Notes: generated from the letters alone by a model not told the origin. A DNA stretch of 64,000 nucleotides from Microbacterium thalassium (GCF_014208045.1 NZ_JACHML010000001.1:1-64000); one strand, 5' to 3'; shown: positions 35,696 to 44,967, numbered from the stretch's first letter. A program made the numbers and translations.

Positions 35696-36559
35696 TCAGG
35701 CGGCGGGCGACGGTGCCGACGGCTCTGCGGATGCCGCTTCGCCGCCGGTCTCGCGTCGCCTGCTCAGTCGCCGCGGACCCCACACGAGGACGATGACGAC
35801 GGCGAATGCCAGCTGCACGAGGAATCCGGTCCATCGGCCCTGTTCGGTGGTCCAGGTCGGCACGGCCGCGCCGACGACGTTCGCGATCGTGTGGAAGAGG
35901 ATCGCGATCGACACGGCGCCCCGCGTGTTGGCGAACAGCCACGTGTAGAACACCGCCAGCACCATCTGCTGGAGGATGAACTGGTAGATCGGGATGTTCT
36001 CCTGAACGGTCCCGGCGATGAAGTGCAGCGGCAGGTGCCACAGGCCCCAGACGGCTCCGAGCACGAGGCTCGCCCCGAGCGCTCCGAGCCGGCTCATCAT
36101 CGGCTCGAGGGCGTAGCCTCGCCAGCCGTACTCCTCGGGAGCGGCGTTCATGACGAGGATGAACAGGGCCATGGGCACGATCGCGACCGCAGAGAGTCCG
36201 TACTCCCACGCGACCTGCTGCCCCGTCAGCGCCATGACGCCCACCGTCACGGCGGCCATCGCGGGAGCGAGCAGGATTGTGGGCACGAGCCAGCGCTTGT
36301 CGAAGTCCAAGCTCCAGCCGCGCTTGAGGAGCGCCATGATCGCGCCACGGCCGCGGCTTCGGCGGACCATCACGAGAGCCGCGATGAACGGGCCGAACGG
36401 GCCGACGATCCCCAGGATGCCCACCGGATCGGGCAGGTCCAGCATGCCGGTGGAGTCGAGGACGGTGGGGAGCCACGCGAGCCACGAGATCACGAACGCG
36501 AGCACGAAGAACCACACCACGTGACGCACGGGCACGGGACGCGGTGCGGATGCGGTCAT
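35696..36559 (-). CDS. CPBP-family intramembrane protease
   Basis: A 287-residue CPBP (CAAX protease/bacteriocin-processing) glutamic protease with about eight transmembrane helices. Motif 1 is EEYGWRG around residue 145, motif 2 is the WGLWHLPLHF segment around residue 175, and motif 3 is ILFHTIANVVGA around residue 235; these supply the catalytic Glu and His residues. The ATG overlaps the stop of the alpha/beta hydrolase gene (ATGA). Substrate unknown; possibly processes a peptide or acts in immunity. Confidence 0.88.
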   Translation of the reverse strand: MTASAPRPVPVRHVVWFFVLAFVISWLAWLPTVLDSTGMLDLPDPVGILGIVGPFGPFIAALVMVRRSRGRGAIMALLKRGWSLDFDKRWLVPTILLAPAMAAVTVGVMALTGQQVAWEYGLSAVAIVPMALFILVMNAAPEEYGWRGYALEPMMSRLGALGASLVLGAVWGLWHLPLHFIAGTVQENIPIYQFILQQMVLAVFYTWLFANTRGAVSIAILFHTIANVVGAAVPTWTTEQGRWTGFLVQLAFAVVIVLVWGPRRLSRRRETGGEAASAEPSAPSPAA

Positions 36560-37515
36560 GACGCGGTGTCTCCTTCTCCCCCGCCGGCCGGCACCGTCGT
36601 GCGTGCCGGGCTGGTCACCGTCGCCAGCCAGTCGACGATGCGGGACTCGACCTGCGGGGCCATCGGGTTGCGGGCCTGCTTCTTGTAGTGCTGCACGTTC
36701 GACACCGGCGCGGGTTCGATACGGAGGATGTGGTCGACGTCGGTCAGCACGTGCGTCTCGGCCGTGGCGACCGCATCCGCGACGACGGCGAGATCGGCGG
36801 GGTCCACCTGCACGTCCTTCGTCCCCGTCAGCGCGAGGACGGGAACCGAGATGTCCCGCAGCGCCGGCATCGGGTCGTAGGCCATGAACTCCCGCATCCA
36901 CTTCGCGTTGACGCGAACGCCCTGCATCCGCACGACGTCGCCCGTCGTGGCCTTGAGCTTGTCGAGCGCCTTCCTCTGCTGCGTCGCGACATCGGTGCGC
37001 ATCACGCGGAGGACGAAGCGGGCGAATCCCGGCAGCGTCTTGGCCACTTCCTGCGCCTGCCACACCAGGGTGTCCTCGCCGGTCTTGGCGGTCACCGCGA
37101 GCATGATCGCGCCCGCGATCCGCGTGTCGCCGCGCGCGAGCTCCGCCGCCATCGACGCGCCGGCGCTGTGGCCGACCACGATGATCGGGCCGGTCTCGGG
37201 TCGCGAGGCGAGCCAGTCGAGCGCGGCCTCGACATCCGCGAGTTCGTCCTGGAACCCCGTCGGCAGGTACGCGCCGGTCGATGCGCCGACGCCGCGCTTG
37301 TCGAACCGCAGCGTGGCCCAGCCCTGGCCGTCGAGCAGGCGCGCGAGGTCGCGGCTGGCGTTCAGCGGCACGCGCTTGGCGTTGCCGTCGCGATCCAGCG
37401 GGCCCGAGCCCGCGACGATCAGCGCGGCGGGGAAAGGACCCGCGCCGGACGGTGTCGTGAACGTGCCGGCGAGCGTCGCCCCGGTGGCCTCGATGGTGAT
37501 GTCGGACTCGGGCAC
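36556..37515 (-). CDS. alpha/beta hydrolase
   Basis: A 319-residue alpha/beta hydrolase of the dienelactone-hydrolase/esterase type. The oxyanion-hole region is LIVAGSGPLDRDGNAK, then FDKRGVGASTG. The nucleophile is Ser in VGHSAGASMA near residue 125, the acid lies in LTGTKDVQVDPADL, and the His is in VDHILR. No signal peptide. GTG start with GAGGAGACC upstream. It forms a two-gene operon with the CPBP protease and is divergent from a winged-helix regulator. Confidence 0.88.
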   Translation of the reverse strand: MPESDITIEATGATLAGTFTTPSGAGPFPAALIVAGSGPLDRDGNAKRVPLNASRDLARLLDGQGWATLRFDKRGVGASTGAYLPTGFQDELADVEAALDWLASRPETGPIIVVGHSAGASMAAELARGDTRIAGAIMLAVTAKTGEDTLVWQAQEVAKTLPGFARFVLRVMRTDVATQQRKALDKLKATTGDVVRMQGVRVNAKWMREFMAYDPMPALRDISVPVLALTGTKDVQVDPADLAVVADAVATAETHVLTDVDHILRIEPAPVSNVQHYKKQARNPMAPQVESRIVDWLATVTSPARTTVPAGGGEGDTAS

Positions 37516-37597
37516 TGCGGTCTCCTCTGGCGTGCGTGATTGGTATCGGTATTGAGAACATTATCGAAAGTGGGAGCATTGCGCTACCCTGGGGTTC

Positions 37598-38143
37598 GTG
37601 ACCTCCAGCCGAAGCGACCTCGTGCTCCATCCCGTACGTCTCAGGATCGTGCTGGAGTGCTCGTCGAACGATGTCACCGCGCGAGAGCTCGCAGACCGCA
37701 TGCCGGACGTGCCCCAGGCGACGCTCTACCGGCACATCTCGGCACTCGCCGATGCCGGGGTGCTCCGGGTGGTGTCGGAACGCCGGATCCGCGGCGGCGT
37801 CGAGCGCACCTTCCGGGTCGCGGACGGGGCGGCCGGCCTCGACTCGGGCGACGCGGCGGCGATGTCGGCGGACGAGCATCGCGAAGGGTTCGCCGTGTTC
37901 GCGGGCGCGCTGATCAGCGCCTTCTCGCGCTACCTCGATCTGCCGGACGCGCGGCCGTCCGAAGACCCCGTGGGCTATCGCCAGGTCGCGCTGTGGCTCA
38001 GCGAGGATGAGCTGCGCGCGATGGTGGCGGCACTGAGCGGCGCTCTGCAGCCGTTCCTCGGCAACGAGCCGACCCCGGACCGTCGGCGCGTGCTCTTCTC
38101 CACGGTGCTCATGCCGGATGCGGGCGCCGAGGCATCCGCCTGA
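37598..38143 (+). CDS. winged-helix transcriptional regulator (ArsR-like)
   Basis: A 181-residue regulator with an N-terminal ArsR-type winged helix: RLRIVLECSSNDVTARELADRMPDVPQATLYRHISALADAGVLRVVSERR, then an acidic C-terminal helical domain. No metal-binding Cys cluster is visible, so it probably senses an organic ligand or a partner. GTG start. It is divergent from the hydrolase-CPBP operon, with an AT-rich 82-bp gap (37516-37597) likely to hold both promoters. Confidence 0.8.
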   Translation: MTSSRSDLVLHPVRLRIVLECSSNDVTARELADRMPDVPQATLYRHISALADAGVLRVVSERRIRGGVERTFRVADGAAGLDSGDAAAMSADEHREGFAVFAGALISAFSRYLDLPDARPSEDPVGYRQVALWLSEDELRAMVAALSGALQPFLGNEPTPDRRRVLFSTVLMPDAGAEASA

Positions 38144-38201
38144 CCGGCGCCCGGCGCCGGTGATCTCATCTCGCTCCGATGGCCGCGGCTATCGTCGAGT
38201 G

Positions 38202-38849
38202 GTGACCAGCACGTACCCCGCCACCATCGCGGCAGGCGTCGAGCGCGAGCTGGTCGTGCGCAAGTCGCGATTCATCGCCCGCGTCGAGCCGGTCGCGTCG
38301 GTCGAGGAGGCGGATGCCGCCATCGCGGCTGTCCGGAAGCGCTACTGGGATGCGCGCCACAACTGCACGGCGATGGTCACGGGGCTCCGCGGCGACCAGG
38401 CGCGCTCGTCGGATGACGGCGAGCCGTCGGGCACCGCGGGGATCCCGATGCTCGAGGTGCTCCGCCGCCGCGACCTCACGGACGTCGTCGCCGTCGTCAC
38501 CCGCTACTTCGGCGGGGTGAAGCTCGGCGCCGGCGGGCTGGTGCGCGCCTACTCCACCGCGGTGTCGGACGCCCTCGACGAGGCGCGGCTGGTGCGCCGC
38601 CGCGAGCTCACGCAGGTGCGCCTCGACGTCCCCCACGCCGACGCCGGCCGCTTCGAGAACCTGCTGCGCGACTGGGTGCAGCGCTCCGGCGCGACGCTCG
38701 GCGAGACGACCTACGGGGCGCACGCGACGCTCGAGGTCTGGGCACCGGCCGACGCCGTGCCGCGGCTGCGCGACGAGATCGCGTCGGCTTCCGGGGGAAC
38801 GCTCGCGCCCGCTGTGGGCGGCACGCGGATCGTCGACGTCGCGGACTAG
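38202..38849 (+). CDS. yigZ: YigZ/IMPACT family protein
   Basis: A 215-residue UPF0029/IMPACT protein. The N-terminal domain contains KSRFIARVEPV, DARHNCTAMVTG, the SSDDGEPSGTAGIPMLEVL core and VTRYFGGVKLGAGGLVRAYS, all hallmarks of YigZ; a small C-terminal ferredoxin-like domain follows. The likely role is in translation or proline-residue turnover, but it is not established. The GTG at 38202 is chosen because homology begins right after it; there is no clear Shine-Dalgarno. Confidence 0.93.
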   Translation: MTSTYPATIAAGVERELVVRKSRFIARVEPVASVEEADAAIAAVRKRYWDARHNCTAMVTGLRGDQARSSDDGEPSGTAGIPMLEVLRRRDLTDVVAVVTRYFGGVKLGAGGLVRAYSTAVSDALDEARLVRRRELTQVRLDVPHADAGRFENLLRDWVQRSGATLGETTYGAHATLEVWAPADAVPRLRDEIASASGGTLAPAVGGTRIVDVAD

Positions 38850-38858
38850 CGTTGGCCT

Positions 38859-40322
38859 GTGGATGTGCACGACCCCCGGGGCCTCGCGTCGGAGGCTCCG
38901 CTCCTGGCGGGCTGGATCGATTTCGTCGCCGGTGTCGACACCGGTGAGCTGACGCCGTTCACGATTCCCGGGCACAAGCACCGGGCCGACCTGGTCGGCG
39001 ACGTGGTGCGCGGCGACGTGCCGCTGTTCGCGGGTCTCGACTCGATGAAGCAGGCAGGCGGGCGACTGCGAGATGCCGAACGCCGCGCCGCGCGGGCGTG
39101 GGGCGTGGACTGGTGCCGGCTGTCGGTCGGCGGCGCCACGCACGCCAATCAGGCGGCGGTGCTCGCCCTCGGCGCGCCCGGCCAGCCCGTCGTCGTGTCG
39201 CGGACGCTGCATCGGTCGGTGCTTCTCGGCCTCGTCCACGCGGGGCTCGACCCGGTGTGGGTGAGGCCCGAGATCGATCCGGCGACGGGGCTCCCCGGCG
39301 GCGTGCCTCCCGAGGCGGTGGCCGCCGCGCTCGCGAACCACCCGGATGCCTGCGGGGTGCTGATCGGCGATCCCTCCTACATCGGAACGCGATCCGACAC
39401 CGCCGCGATCGCCGAGGTCGCGCATTCCGCCGGCGTTCCTCTCGTCGTCGACGCCGCGTGGGCGGCCGTGTTCGGCTTCTCGACCCGCGTCCCTTCTCAT
39501 GCACTCGATCTCGGCGCGGACATTCTCGTGACGAGCGCGCACAAGACGCTCCCCGCGTGGAGTCAGGGCGCGATCATCGCCGCGCGGACCAGTCGCGACG
39601 GCGGCCTGGTCGACCCGGATCGTCTGGAGCGGGCGTTCGAGGCGGGGAACACCACGAGCCCCGCCGGTGCGATCCTGGCGAGCATCGACGCGTCGCGCGC
39701 GCTGCTGGAGCGCGACGGCGAGGAGCTCGTCGGCGGGCTCGTGGACCTGGTGGCGCATGCCCGGCAGACACTGTCGGCCGTGCCCGGCATCCGCATCCTC
39801 GAGACGAATGACGCGTTCGAGGTCGACCCGACCAAACTCGTGGTCCTGTTGGCAGGAACGGGTGCGCACGGCCACGAGGTCGAAGCCGACCTGCTGGCGG
39901 ACGGCATCGCGCTCGAGATGGCGGACCGCGATCTTCTGGTGCCGATCGTCACGTTGGCCGACGACGCCGGCACCGTGGACCGCCTGCTCGACGCGCTGGC
40001 GCGGTCGATCGAGCGGCGGCGCGGCGCTCCGCGCGCTCAGCACGGGTCCGCGGCGTGGTCCGTCGAGCCGCAGACGGCGGCCTCCCCGCGCACGGCGTTC
40101 TTCGCCGAGGCCGAGACCGTCGCCGCCGCCGACGCGGTCGGCCGTGTCAGCGCCGAACTCATCGCCCCGTATCCGCCGGGGGTGCCGGTCATCGCTCCGG
40201 GCGAGCGGGTCACCGCGGCGGCGCTGCGGGTCCTCGGCGACACCCTCGCCGACGGCGGGCGGATCGCCTACGCGGCCGACCCGAGTCTGCGCACGATCCA
40301 GGTGCTGACCGACCGTTCGTGA
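38859..40322 (+). CDS. Orn/Lys/Arg decarboxylase-like PLP enzyme
   Basis: A 487-residue fold-type I PLP enzyme of the Orn/Lys/Arg decarboxylase major-domain family. TPFTIPGHKHR lies near residue 32, then GGATHANQAAVLAL, VDAAWAAVFGF (PLP Asp), and the Schiff-base Lys in LVTSAHKTLPAWSQ around residue 230. The C-terminal PYPPGVPVIAPGE segment is typical. It is shorter than E. coli inducible decarboxylases and belongs with the biosynthetic/Gram-positive type (SpeA/Cad-like). Which amino acid it uses is uncertain. GTG start 9 bp after yigZ. Confidence 0.85.
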   Translation: MDVHDPRGLASEAPLLAGWIDFVAGVDTGELTPFTIPGHKHRADLVGDVVRGDVPLFAGLDSMKQAGGRLRDAERRAARAWGVDWCRLSVGGATHANQAAVLALGAPGQPVVVSRTLHRSVLLGLVHAGLDPVWVRPEIDPATGLPGGVPPEAVAAALANHPDACGVLIGDPSYIGTRSDTAAIAEVAHSAGVPLVVDAAWAAVFGFSTRVPSHALDLGADILVTSAHKTLPAWSQGAIIAARTSRDGGLVDPDRLERAFEAGNTTSPAGAILASIDASRALLERDGEELVGGLVDLVAHARQTLSAVPGIRILETNDAFEVDPTKLVVLLAGTGAHGHEVEADLLADGIALEMADRDLLVPIVTLADDAGTVDRLLDALARSIERRRGAPRAQHGSAAWSVEPQTAASPRTAFFAEAETVAAADAVGRVSAELIAPYPPGVPVIAPGERVTAAALRVLGDTLADGGRIAYAADPSLRTIQVLTDRS

Positions 40323-40407
40323 GCACCGCTCGCCGGCGGGCATCCGATGGCGGAGCGGCCCTTGGTCCCTATCCGGTTCCGTCTCACGGGTGCTAGACCG
40401 GAGGACA

Positions 40408-40431
40408 GGCGGCCGAGCACGATCGGCCGCC
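40408..40431 (+). other. hairpin in the pfkB-family leader
   Basis: Perfect 9-bp stem GGCGGCCGA (40408-40416) / TCGGCCGCC (40423-40431), 22 bp before the PfkB start and 85 bp after the decarboxylase stop. It may terminate the upstream gene or structure the leader of the next; no T-run is present. Confidence 0.5.
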
Positions 40432-40453
40432 GCCGGACGCGAGGAGGCTGACG

Positions 40454-41389
40454 GTGGGACGGTTGCTGGTCGTCGGCGGGCTGAACATGGACATCCACCT
40501 GTTCGGCGTGCGGGAGTCTGCCACGCAGGCGACGCTGGTGGCCGAGAGCCACCTCGCCGAACCCGGCGGCAAGGCCGGCAACGTCTCGCGCGCCGCCGCA
40601 CGGATGGGCGTCGAAGCGACACTCGTCGCGCGGGTCGGCACGGACGACTTCGGCGAGCACTGCATCGAAGCCGCGGCCGGGGACGGCGTCGACGTCTCGG
40701 GGGTGATCCGGACTCCGCACCACAACACGGGATTCGTGGCGATCGATCTGCAGGAGGGAAAGCACCGCTCGCTGGTCTTCTCCCCGGGTGCGAACGATCG
40801 CCTGACGTGGGCGGATGTCGCTCCGCACGTCGCGAAGCTGACGCCGGACGACATCGTGGCGGCTCAGGCGGAACTGCCTCCCGACACCCTGAGCGCGCTA
40901 GCCGCGGAGCTGACCGCGCGCGGGGTTCCGCTGTTCCTCGACCCAGCTCCGCCCGAGCGCGTCCGGCGGGACCAGCTGCTCTCGGCCGACGCGATCACCC
41001 CGGATCTCGAAGAGGCGGCTCGCCTGACCGGCCGGCGGGATTCGTCCGTGCTGTGGACCGAGGCCGCTGCGCGTGAACTGCGGGCCGCCGGCGCGCGGCG
41101 CGTCATCCTCAAGAGGTCCGAGCACGGCGCGGTGCTCCTGGACGACGACGGACTGCGGGAGATCCCGACGGCGCGCGTGAAGGCCGTCGACGAGACGGGC
41201 GCAGGCGACGTCTTTCTCGCCGCCCTCGCGGTCAGCCGCCTCGACGGTCGCGACTGGGTGGATTCGGTGCGGTTCGCCAACGCCGCCGCCGCCCTGTCGG
41301 TCAGCCGCATCGGGCTCGGCCTGCCCGACAGGGAGGAAGTGGATGCGCTGGTGCGCCGGCTGCCCGAGCCGCGGCTCCGGGGCTCCTGA
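40454..41389 (+). CDS. PfkB-family carbohydrate kinase (ribokinase-like)
   Basis: A 311-residue PfkB kinase. Signature 1 is EPGGKAGNVSRAAARMG near residue 38 and signature 2 is the catalytic DETGAGDVFLAAL near residue 245, with the base Asp. VRxGTDDFGEHC-type and FVAIDLQEG segments fit ribokinase more than fructokinase. The GTG start follows GAGGAGG. It stands alone; sugar not determined (ribose or a nucleoside are candidates). Confidence 0.9.
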   Translation: MGRLLVVGGLNMDIHLFGVRESATQATLVAESHLAEPGGKAGNVSRAAARMGVEATLVARVGTDDFGEHCIEAAAGDGVDVSGVIRTPHHNTGFVAIDLQEGKHRSLVFSPGANDRLTWADVAPHVAKLTPDDIVAAQAELPPDTLSALAAELTARGVPLFLDPAPPERVRRDQLLSADAITPDLEEAARLTGRRDSSVLWTEAAARELRAAGARRVILKRSEHGAVLLDDDGLREIPTARVKAVDETGAGDVFLAALAVSRLDGRDWVDSVRFANAAAALSVSRIGLGLPDREEVDALVRRLPEPRLRGS

Positions 41390-41492
41390 TCCGCTCGCCG
41401 GCAGGTCAGGGCCGGGCGTCCGCGCCGCTGCTGATCCTGGGTGTTGGCGCAGATCCGAGCCCATCGCGCCGTTCCCGGCGTAGCCTGGAGCC

Positions 41493-42623
41493 ATGAGCCA
41501 TCAGCGTCGTGTGCTCGACCCTCGCCTCGTGGTGGGGGCCTCGGTGGCCGCAGCATCACTCGCGGTCGCGGCTGTCGTCGTGGCGCCGATGGCTGCGAGC
41601 GGCGCGGTCGATCTGCCCGACAAGACCGTCGAGGAGCTGATCGCGTTCGCACAGGCGAGCGATGTCGATGCGTTCAGCGGCACGATCGAGCAGACGTCCG
41701 ATCTGGGCCTGCCAGACCTCGGCGCGCTCACCGCACCCATGGGAGAAGCGGGCGACGAATCGGGCGCGGCCGATGTCGATGACCTGATCGCCCTCGTCAC
41801 CGGCTCCCACACCGCGAAGATCTACGTCGACGGCGATCTGGCGCGCCTGCAGGTGCTCGACCAGCTCGCCGAGCGCAACGTCTACGTCGACGGCGCCGCG
41901 AAGGAGGTCTGGTTCGTCGACAGCGAGTCGCAGACCGCGACCACGTTCACGTTCCCCGCAGACGCCCCGAAGGGCACGGTCGACGAAGACGCTCTCGTGC
42001 AGACCCCCGACGACATGCTCGACACGGCGCTGGCCCGGCTCGACGAGACCACCGAGGTGACGGTCGGCACGGACGGCCGTGTCGCCGGGCGCGACGTGTA
42101 CGAGCTCATCCTCGAGCCCCGCACGACCGACACTCTCGTGGGCGAGGTGCGCTTCGCGATCGACGGAGAGAACGGAGCTGGGCTGGCGATGTCCATCACC
42201 GCCCGTGGTGCAGAGGCCCCGGCCTTCGAGTTCGCGTTCACCGACGTGGACTTCTCGGCCCCGGATCCCGCCGTGTTCGCCTTCGAACCCGGCGCAGACA
42301 TGACCATCGCCGAGAAGGAGATCGCGGCGCCGGATGGCGCAGCGCACGATCAGGACGAGATGTCTCCGGATGCCGCCCCCGTGGTCATCGGCGAGGGTTG
42401 GTCGACGGTCGTCGAAATGCCCGCGTCCACGGGCGAGGGAGACGCGCTGTCGTCCCTCGCCCCGGAGCAGATGGCGATGTTCGAGAGCCTGACGGCGGAG
42501 GTCGAGGGCGGATGGGCGTTGCAGACATCCCTGGTCAGCGTGCTCGTGACCGACGACGGTCGGATCCTGGCCGGGGCCGTGCCGACGTCGGTCCTCGTCG
42601 AAGCCGCCCAGTCCGGCCGCTGA
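41493..42623 (+). CDS. LolA-like secreted/anchored protein next to ABC transporter
   Basis: A 376-residue protein with an N-terminal hydrophobic segment (residues 12-38, VVGASVAAASLAVAAVVVAPMA) acting as signal or anchor. A region resembling the LolA-like outer-membrane lipoprotein-sorting/DUF2092 fold follows (TIEQTSDLGLPDLG, AKIYVDGDLARLQVLDQLAERNVYVDG, VGRDVYELILEP-like strands). It should lie outside the membrane. The next gene, an ABC ATPase, starts 10 bp after its stop, so the three form an operon. Function unknown. Confidence 0.75.
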   Translation: MSHQRRVLDPRLVVGASVAAASLAVAAVVVAPMAASGAVDLPDKTVEELIAFAQASDVDAFSGTIEQTSDLGLPDLGALTAPMGEAGDESGAADVDDLIALVTGSHTAKIYVDGDLARLQVLDQLAERNVYVDGAAKEVWFVDSESQTATTFTFPADAPKGTVDEDALVQTPDDMLDTALARLDETTEVTVGTDGRVAGRDVYELILEPRTTDTLVGEVRFAIDGENGAGLAMSITARGAEAPAFEFAFTDVDFSAPDPAVFAFEPGADMTIAEKEIAAPDGAAHDQDEMSPDAAPVVIGEGWSTVVEMPASTGEGDALSSLAPEQMAMFESLTAEVEGGWALQTSLVSVLVTDDGRILAGAVPTSVLVEAAQSGR

Positions 42624-42633
42624 CGGACCATCC

Positions 42634-43617
42634 GTGACGGACTCCCCTGCCGCGCACCCGCCCGCCGACGCGGCGCCCGCGATCCAGACGAGCGGTCTCA
42701 CGAAGAGATTCGGGGCGCAGACCGCCGTCGACGCCGTCGACCTCACCGTGCCCCGCGGCGCCGTCTACGGCTTTCTGGGCCCGAACGGCTCGGGCAAGAC
42801 GACGACGATCCGGATGCTGCTCGGGCTGCTGCGCGCGACCGGCGGCGAAGCGAGCGTGCTCGGGTCGCCGATGCCGCGTTCGCTCGACACGGTGCTTCCC
42901 CGTGTGGGTGCGCTCGTCGAGGGACCGGCGTTCTCGCCGTTCCTGACCGGAGCGCAGAATCTGCACCGCTTCGACGCGGCAGCCCGGCACTCCGACGCGC
43001 GCACACGGAAGGCGCGGGTCGCCGCCGCACTGGAGCGCGTGGGTCTCGAACACGCCGCAAGGAAGAAGGCGCACGCCTACTCGCTGGGCATGAAGCAGCG
43101 TCTCGGCCTCGCGAACGCGCTGCTGATGCCGCGCGACCTGCTCGTGCTCGACGAGCCCACGAACGGCCTCGACCCGCAGGGCACCCGCGAGGTCCGCTCG
43201 CTCATCCGCTCGTTCGCCGCCGATGGCACGACGGTGTTCGTCTCGAGCCACCTGCTCGCCGAGATCGAGCAGCTGTGCACCCATGTCGGTGTGATGAACG
43301 GCGGCAGGCTCGTCGCCCAGGGGACGCTCGACGAGTTCCGTCGCGCCGGCGAACCCGCTCGCGTCCGCATCCGCACCCCCGACCTCGAGACCGCACGGGA
43401 CGTGCTCGCCGGGATGGGAGTTGGCGTCACCGCGCAGGCTGCATCCGCCGATCGCGAGCTGATCACCGGGGTGCTGCCCGCCGCTCTCCCGCCGGAGGAG
43501 CTGGTGGCGGCTCTGGTCACGGCAGGCGCGCGGGTGCGGGGCTTCGAGGTCGTCGGCGAGAGCCTCGAGCAGCGCTTCGTGGAGCTGACCGGGGAGGGCT
43601 TCGATGTCGTCGCCTGA
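42634..43617 (+). CDS. ABC transporter ATP-binding protein
   Basis: A 327-residue ABC ATPase of the BcrA/CcmA type. Walker A is GPNGSGKTT near residue 50, the signature is YSLGMKQRLGLANALL near residue 150, Walker B is LLVLDEPTNGLDP, and the switch His is in VFVSSHLL. The C-terminal region is the usual extension of antibiotic/peptide exporters. GTG start. It overlaps the permease gene by 14 nt. Probably exports or confers resistance to a peptide or lipid-type compound (inference). Confidence 0.95.
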   Translation: MTDSPAAHPPADAAPAIQTSGLTKRFGAQTAVDAVDLTVPRGAVYGFLGPNGSGKTTTIRMLLGLLRATGGEASVLGSPMPRSLDTVLPRVGALVEGPAFSPFLTGAQNLHRFDAAARHSDARTRKARVAAALERVGLEHAARKKAHAYSLGMKQRLGLANALLMPRDLLVLDEPTNGLDPQGTREVRSLIRSFAADGTTVFVSSHLLAEIEQLCTHVGVMNGGRLVAQGTLDEFRRAGEPARVRIRTPDLETARDVLAGMGVGVTAQAASADRELITGVLPAALPPEELVAALVTAGARVRGFEVVGESLEQRFVELTGEGFDVVA

Positions 43618-44461
43618 CGTCGCGACGGCGGCCCAGGGCACCGGATGGGGGACGCTCCAGCTGCTGGGCAACGAGCTGGCCACGCAGTTCCGGCGGCCGC
43701 GCACGTGGGCGATGCTTGCGGCTCTCGCGCTGATCCCGATCCTGATGGGTGTCGCGATCCGGATCGTCGGCGGGTCGAGCCCGGGCCGCGGGCCCGCGTT
43801 CCTCGATCAGGTGACGAACAACGGCTTCTTCCTCGCTCTGGCGGCGCTGACCGTCGCGATCCCGCTGTTCCTCCCGCTGACCGTGAGCGTCGCCGCGGGC
43901 GACGCGATCGCCGGCGAGGCGAGCCACGGGACGCTCCGCTATCTGCTGATCGCCCCCGCAGGCAGAGCCCGCCTGCTCGCGGTGAAGTTCTCCGCCGCGA
44001 TCGCGTTCTGCGTCGCGGCGACGCTCATCGTGGTCGTGGCGGGCACCGTCATCGGGTGGGTCCTCTTCGGGTTCGGCCCGGTCACCCTCCTCTCAGGTGC
44101 GCAGGTGCCCGTCGGGGACGGTCTGCTGCGGCTGCTCGCCGTCGCCGCGTACGTGTCGGTGTCGATGGTCGGGCTGTCGGCGATCGGGCTGTTCCTCTCG
44201 ACGCTCACGACCGTGCCGATCGGCGCGATGGCGGCGACGGCCATTCTCTCGGTCACCGCGCAGATCATCGGAGCGATCCCCCAGCTCGAGGCCGTGCATC
44301 CGTGGCTCTTCACGGATCAGTGGCTGGGTTTCGGCGATCTGCTGCGGTCTCCGATCGTGTGGGACTCGTTCGCGGGCAACGCCCTGCTGCAGGCGGGCTA
44401 CGTCCTCGTGTTCGGCGCCGCGGCGATCGCGCGCTTCACCACGAAGGACATCCTGTCGTAG
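43604..44461 (+). CDS. ABC transporter permease
   Basis: A 285-residue permease of the ABC-2 type with six transmembrane helices: the first is about residues 37-56 (WAMLAALALIPILMGVAI), and the last runs to FGAAAIARF before a short tail. Between helices 2 and 3 the DAIAGEASHGTLRYLLIAPAGR motif, where these permeases contact the ATPase, is conserved. It starts inside the end of the ATPase gene and completes the LolA-like/ATPase/permease operon. Confidence 0.93.
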   Translation: MSSPDVATAAQGTGWGTLQLLGNELATQFRRPRTWAMLAALALIPILMGVAIRIVGGSSPGRGPAFLDQVTNNGFFLALAALTVAIPLFLPLTVSVAAGDAIAGEASHGTLRYLLIAPAGRARLLAVKFSAAIAFCVAATLIVVVAGTVIGWVLFGFGPVTLLSGAQVPVGDGLLRLLAVAAYVSVSMVGLSAIGLFLSTLTTVPIGAMAATAILSVTAQIIGAIPQLEAVHPWLFTDQWLGFGDLLRSPIVWDSFAGNALLQAGYVLVFGAAAIARFTTKDILS

Positions 44462-44487
44462 GCCCACCCACGCGGAGGAGTGATCAC

Positions 44488-44967
44488 ATGCCCGAGTTCA
44501 CCGCAGACCCTGCGCGCCGCACTCGCTACAGGAACTTCACGTTCCGCATCCGGTGGGAGGGTCGCGAGGTCGCCGGCTTCAGCAACGTGTCCGCACTGCG
44601 ACGCACGACCGAGGTCGTCGAGCATCGCGAGGACGCAGAGAAGGCGATGACCGGCACGTCACCCGGCCGGAGCTCGTACGAGGCGATCACGCTCGAGCGC
44701 GGGATCACACACGATCCCGAGTTCGAGAAGTGGGCGGCGCATGCGTCCCGGGCCGCCGTCCGCAAGGACCTCCTTGTCGATGTGCATGACGAGGCGGGCC
44801 AGAAGGTGCTGACCTATCAGGTCTTCCGCTGCTGGGTGTCCGAGTGCCAAGCTCTGCCCGAACTCGATGCGTCCGGCAACGCCGTGGCGATCGAGCGGAT
44901 CCGGCTCGAGAACGAGGGCTGGGAACGGCGCAAGGCCGCGGCCGAGCCATCGGAGCCCGTCATCTAG
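44488..44967 (+). CDS. orphan tail-tube protein (T4 gp19/contractile-injection type)
   Basis: A 159-residue protein of the phage tail tube gp19-like family, the subunit of the inner tube of contractile tails and related injection machines. Recognisable are FTFRIRWEGREVAGFSNVSALRR near the N-terminus, the tube-type PGRSSYEAITLERGITHDPEFEKWA around residues 55-80, and LTYQVFRCWVSECQALPELDASGNAVAIERIRLENEGWER at the C-terminus. No sheath, baseplate, spike or ClpV-like gene lies nearby. ATG with GGAGGAG 8 nt upstream; 26 bp after the permease stop, so it may be co-transcribed with the ABC operon. Confidence 0.8.
   Translation: MPEFTADPARRTRYRNFTFRIRWEGREVAGFSNVSALRRTTEVVEHREDAEKAMTGTSPGRSSYEAITLERGITHDPEFEKWAAHASRAAVRKDLLVDVHDEAGQKVLTYQVFRCWVSECQALPELDASGNAVAIERIRLENEGWERRKAAAEPSEPVI

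Noticed and set aside
37516..37597. Palindrome in the AT-rich divergent promoter region
   Set aside because: The arms match too poorly to call an operator.
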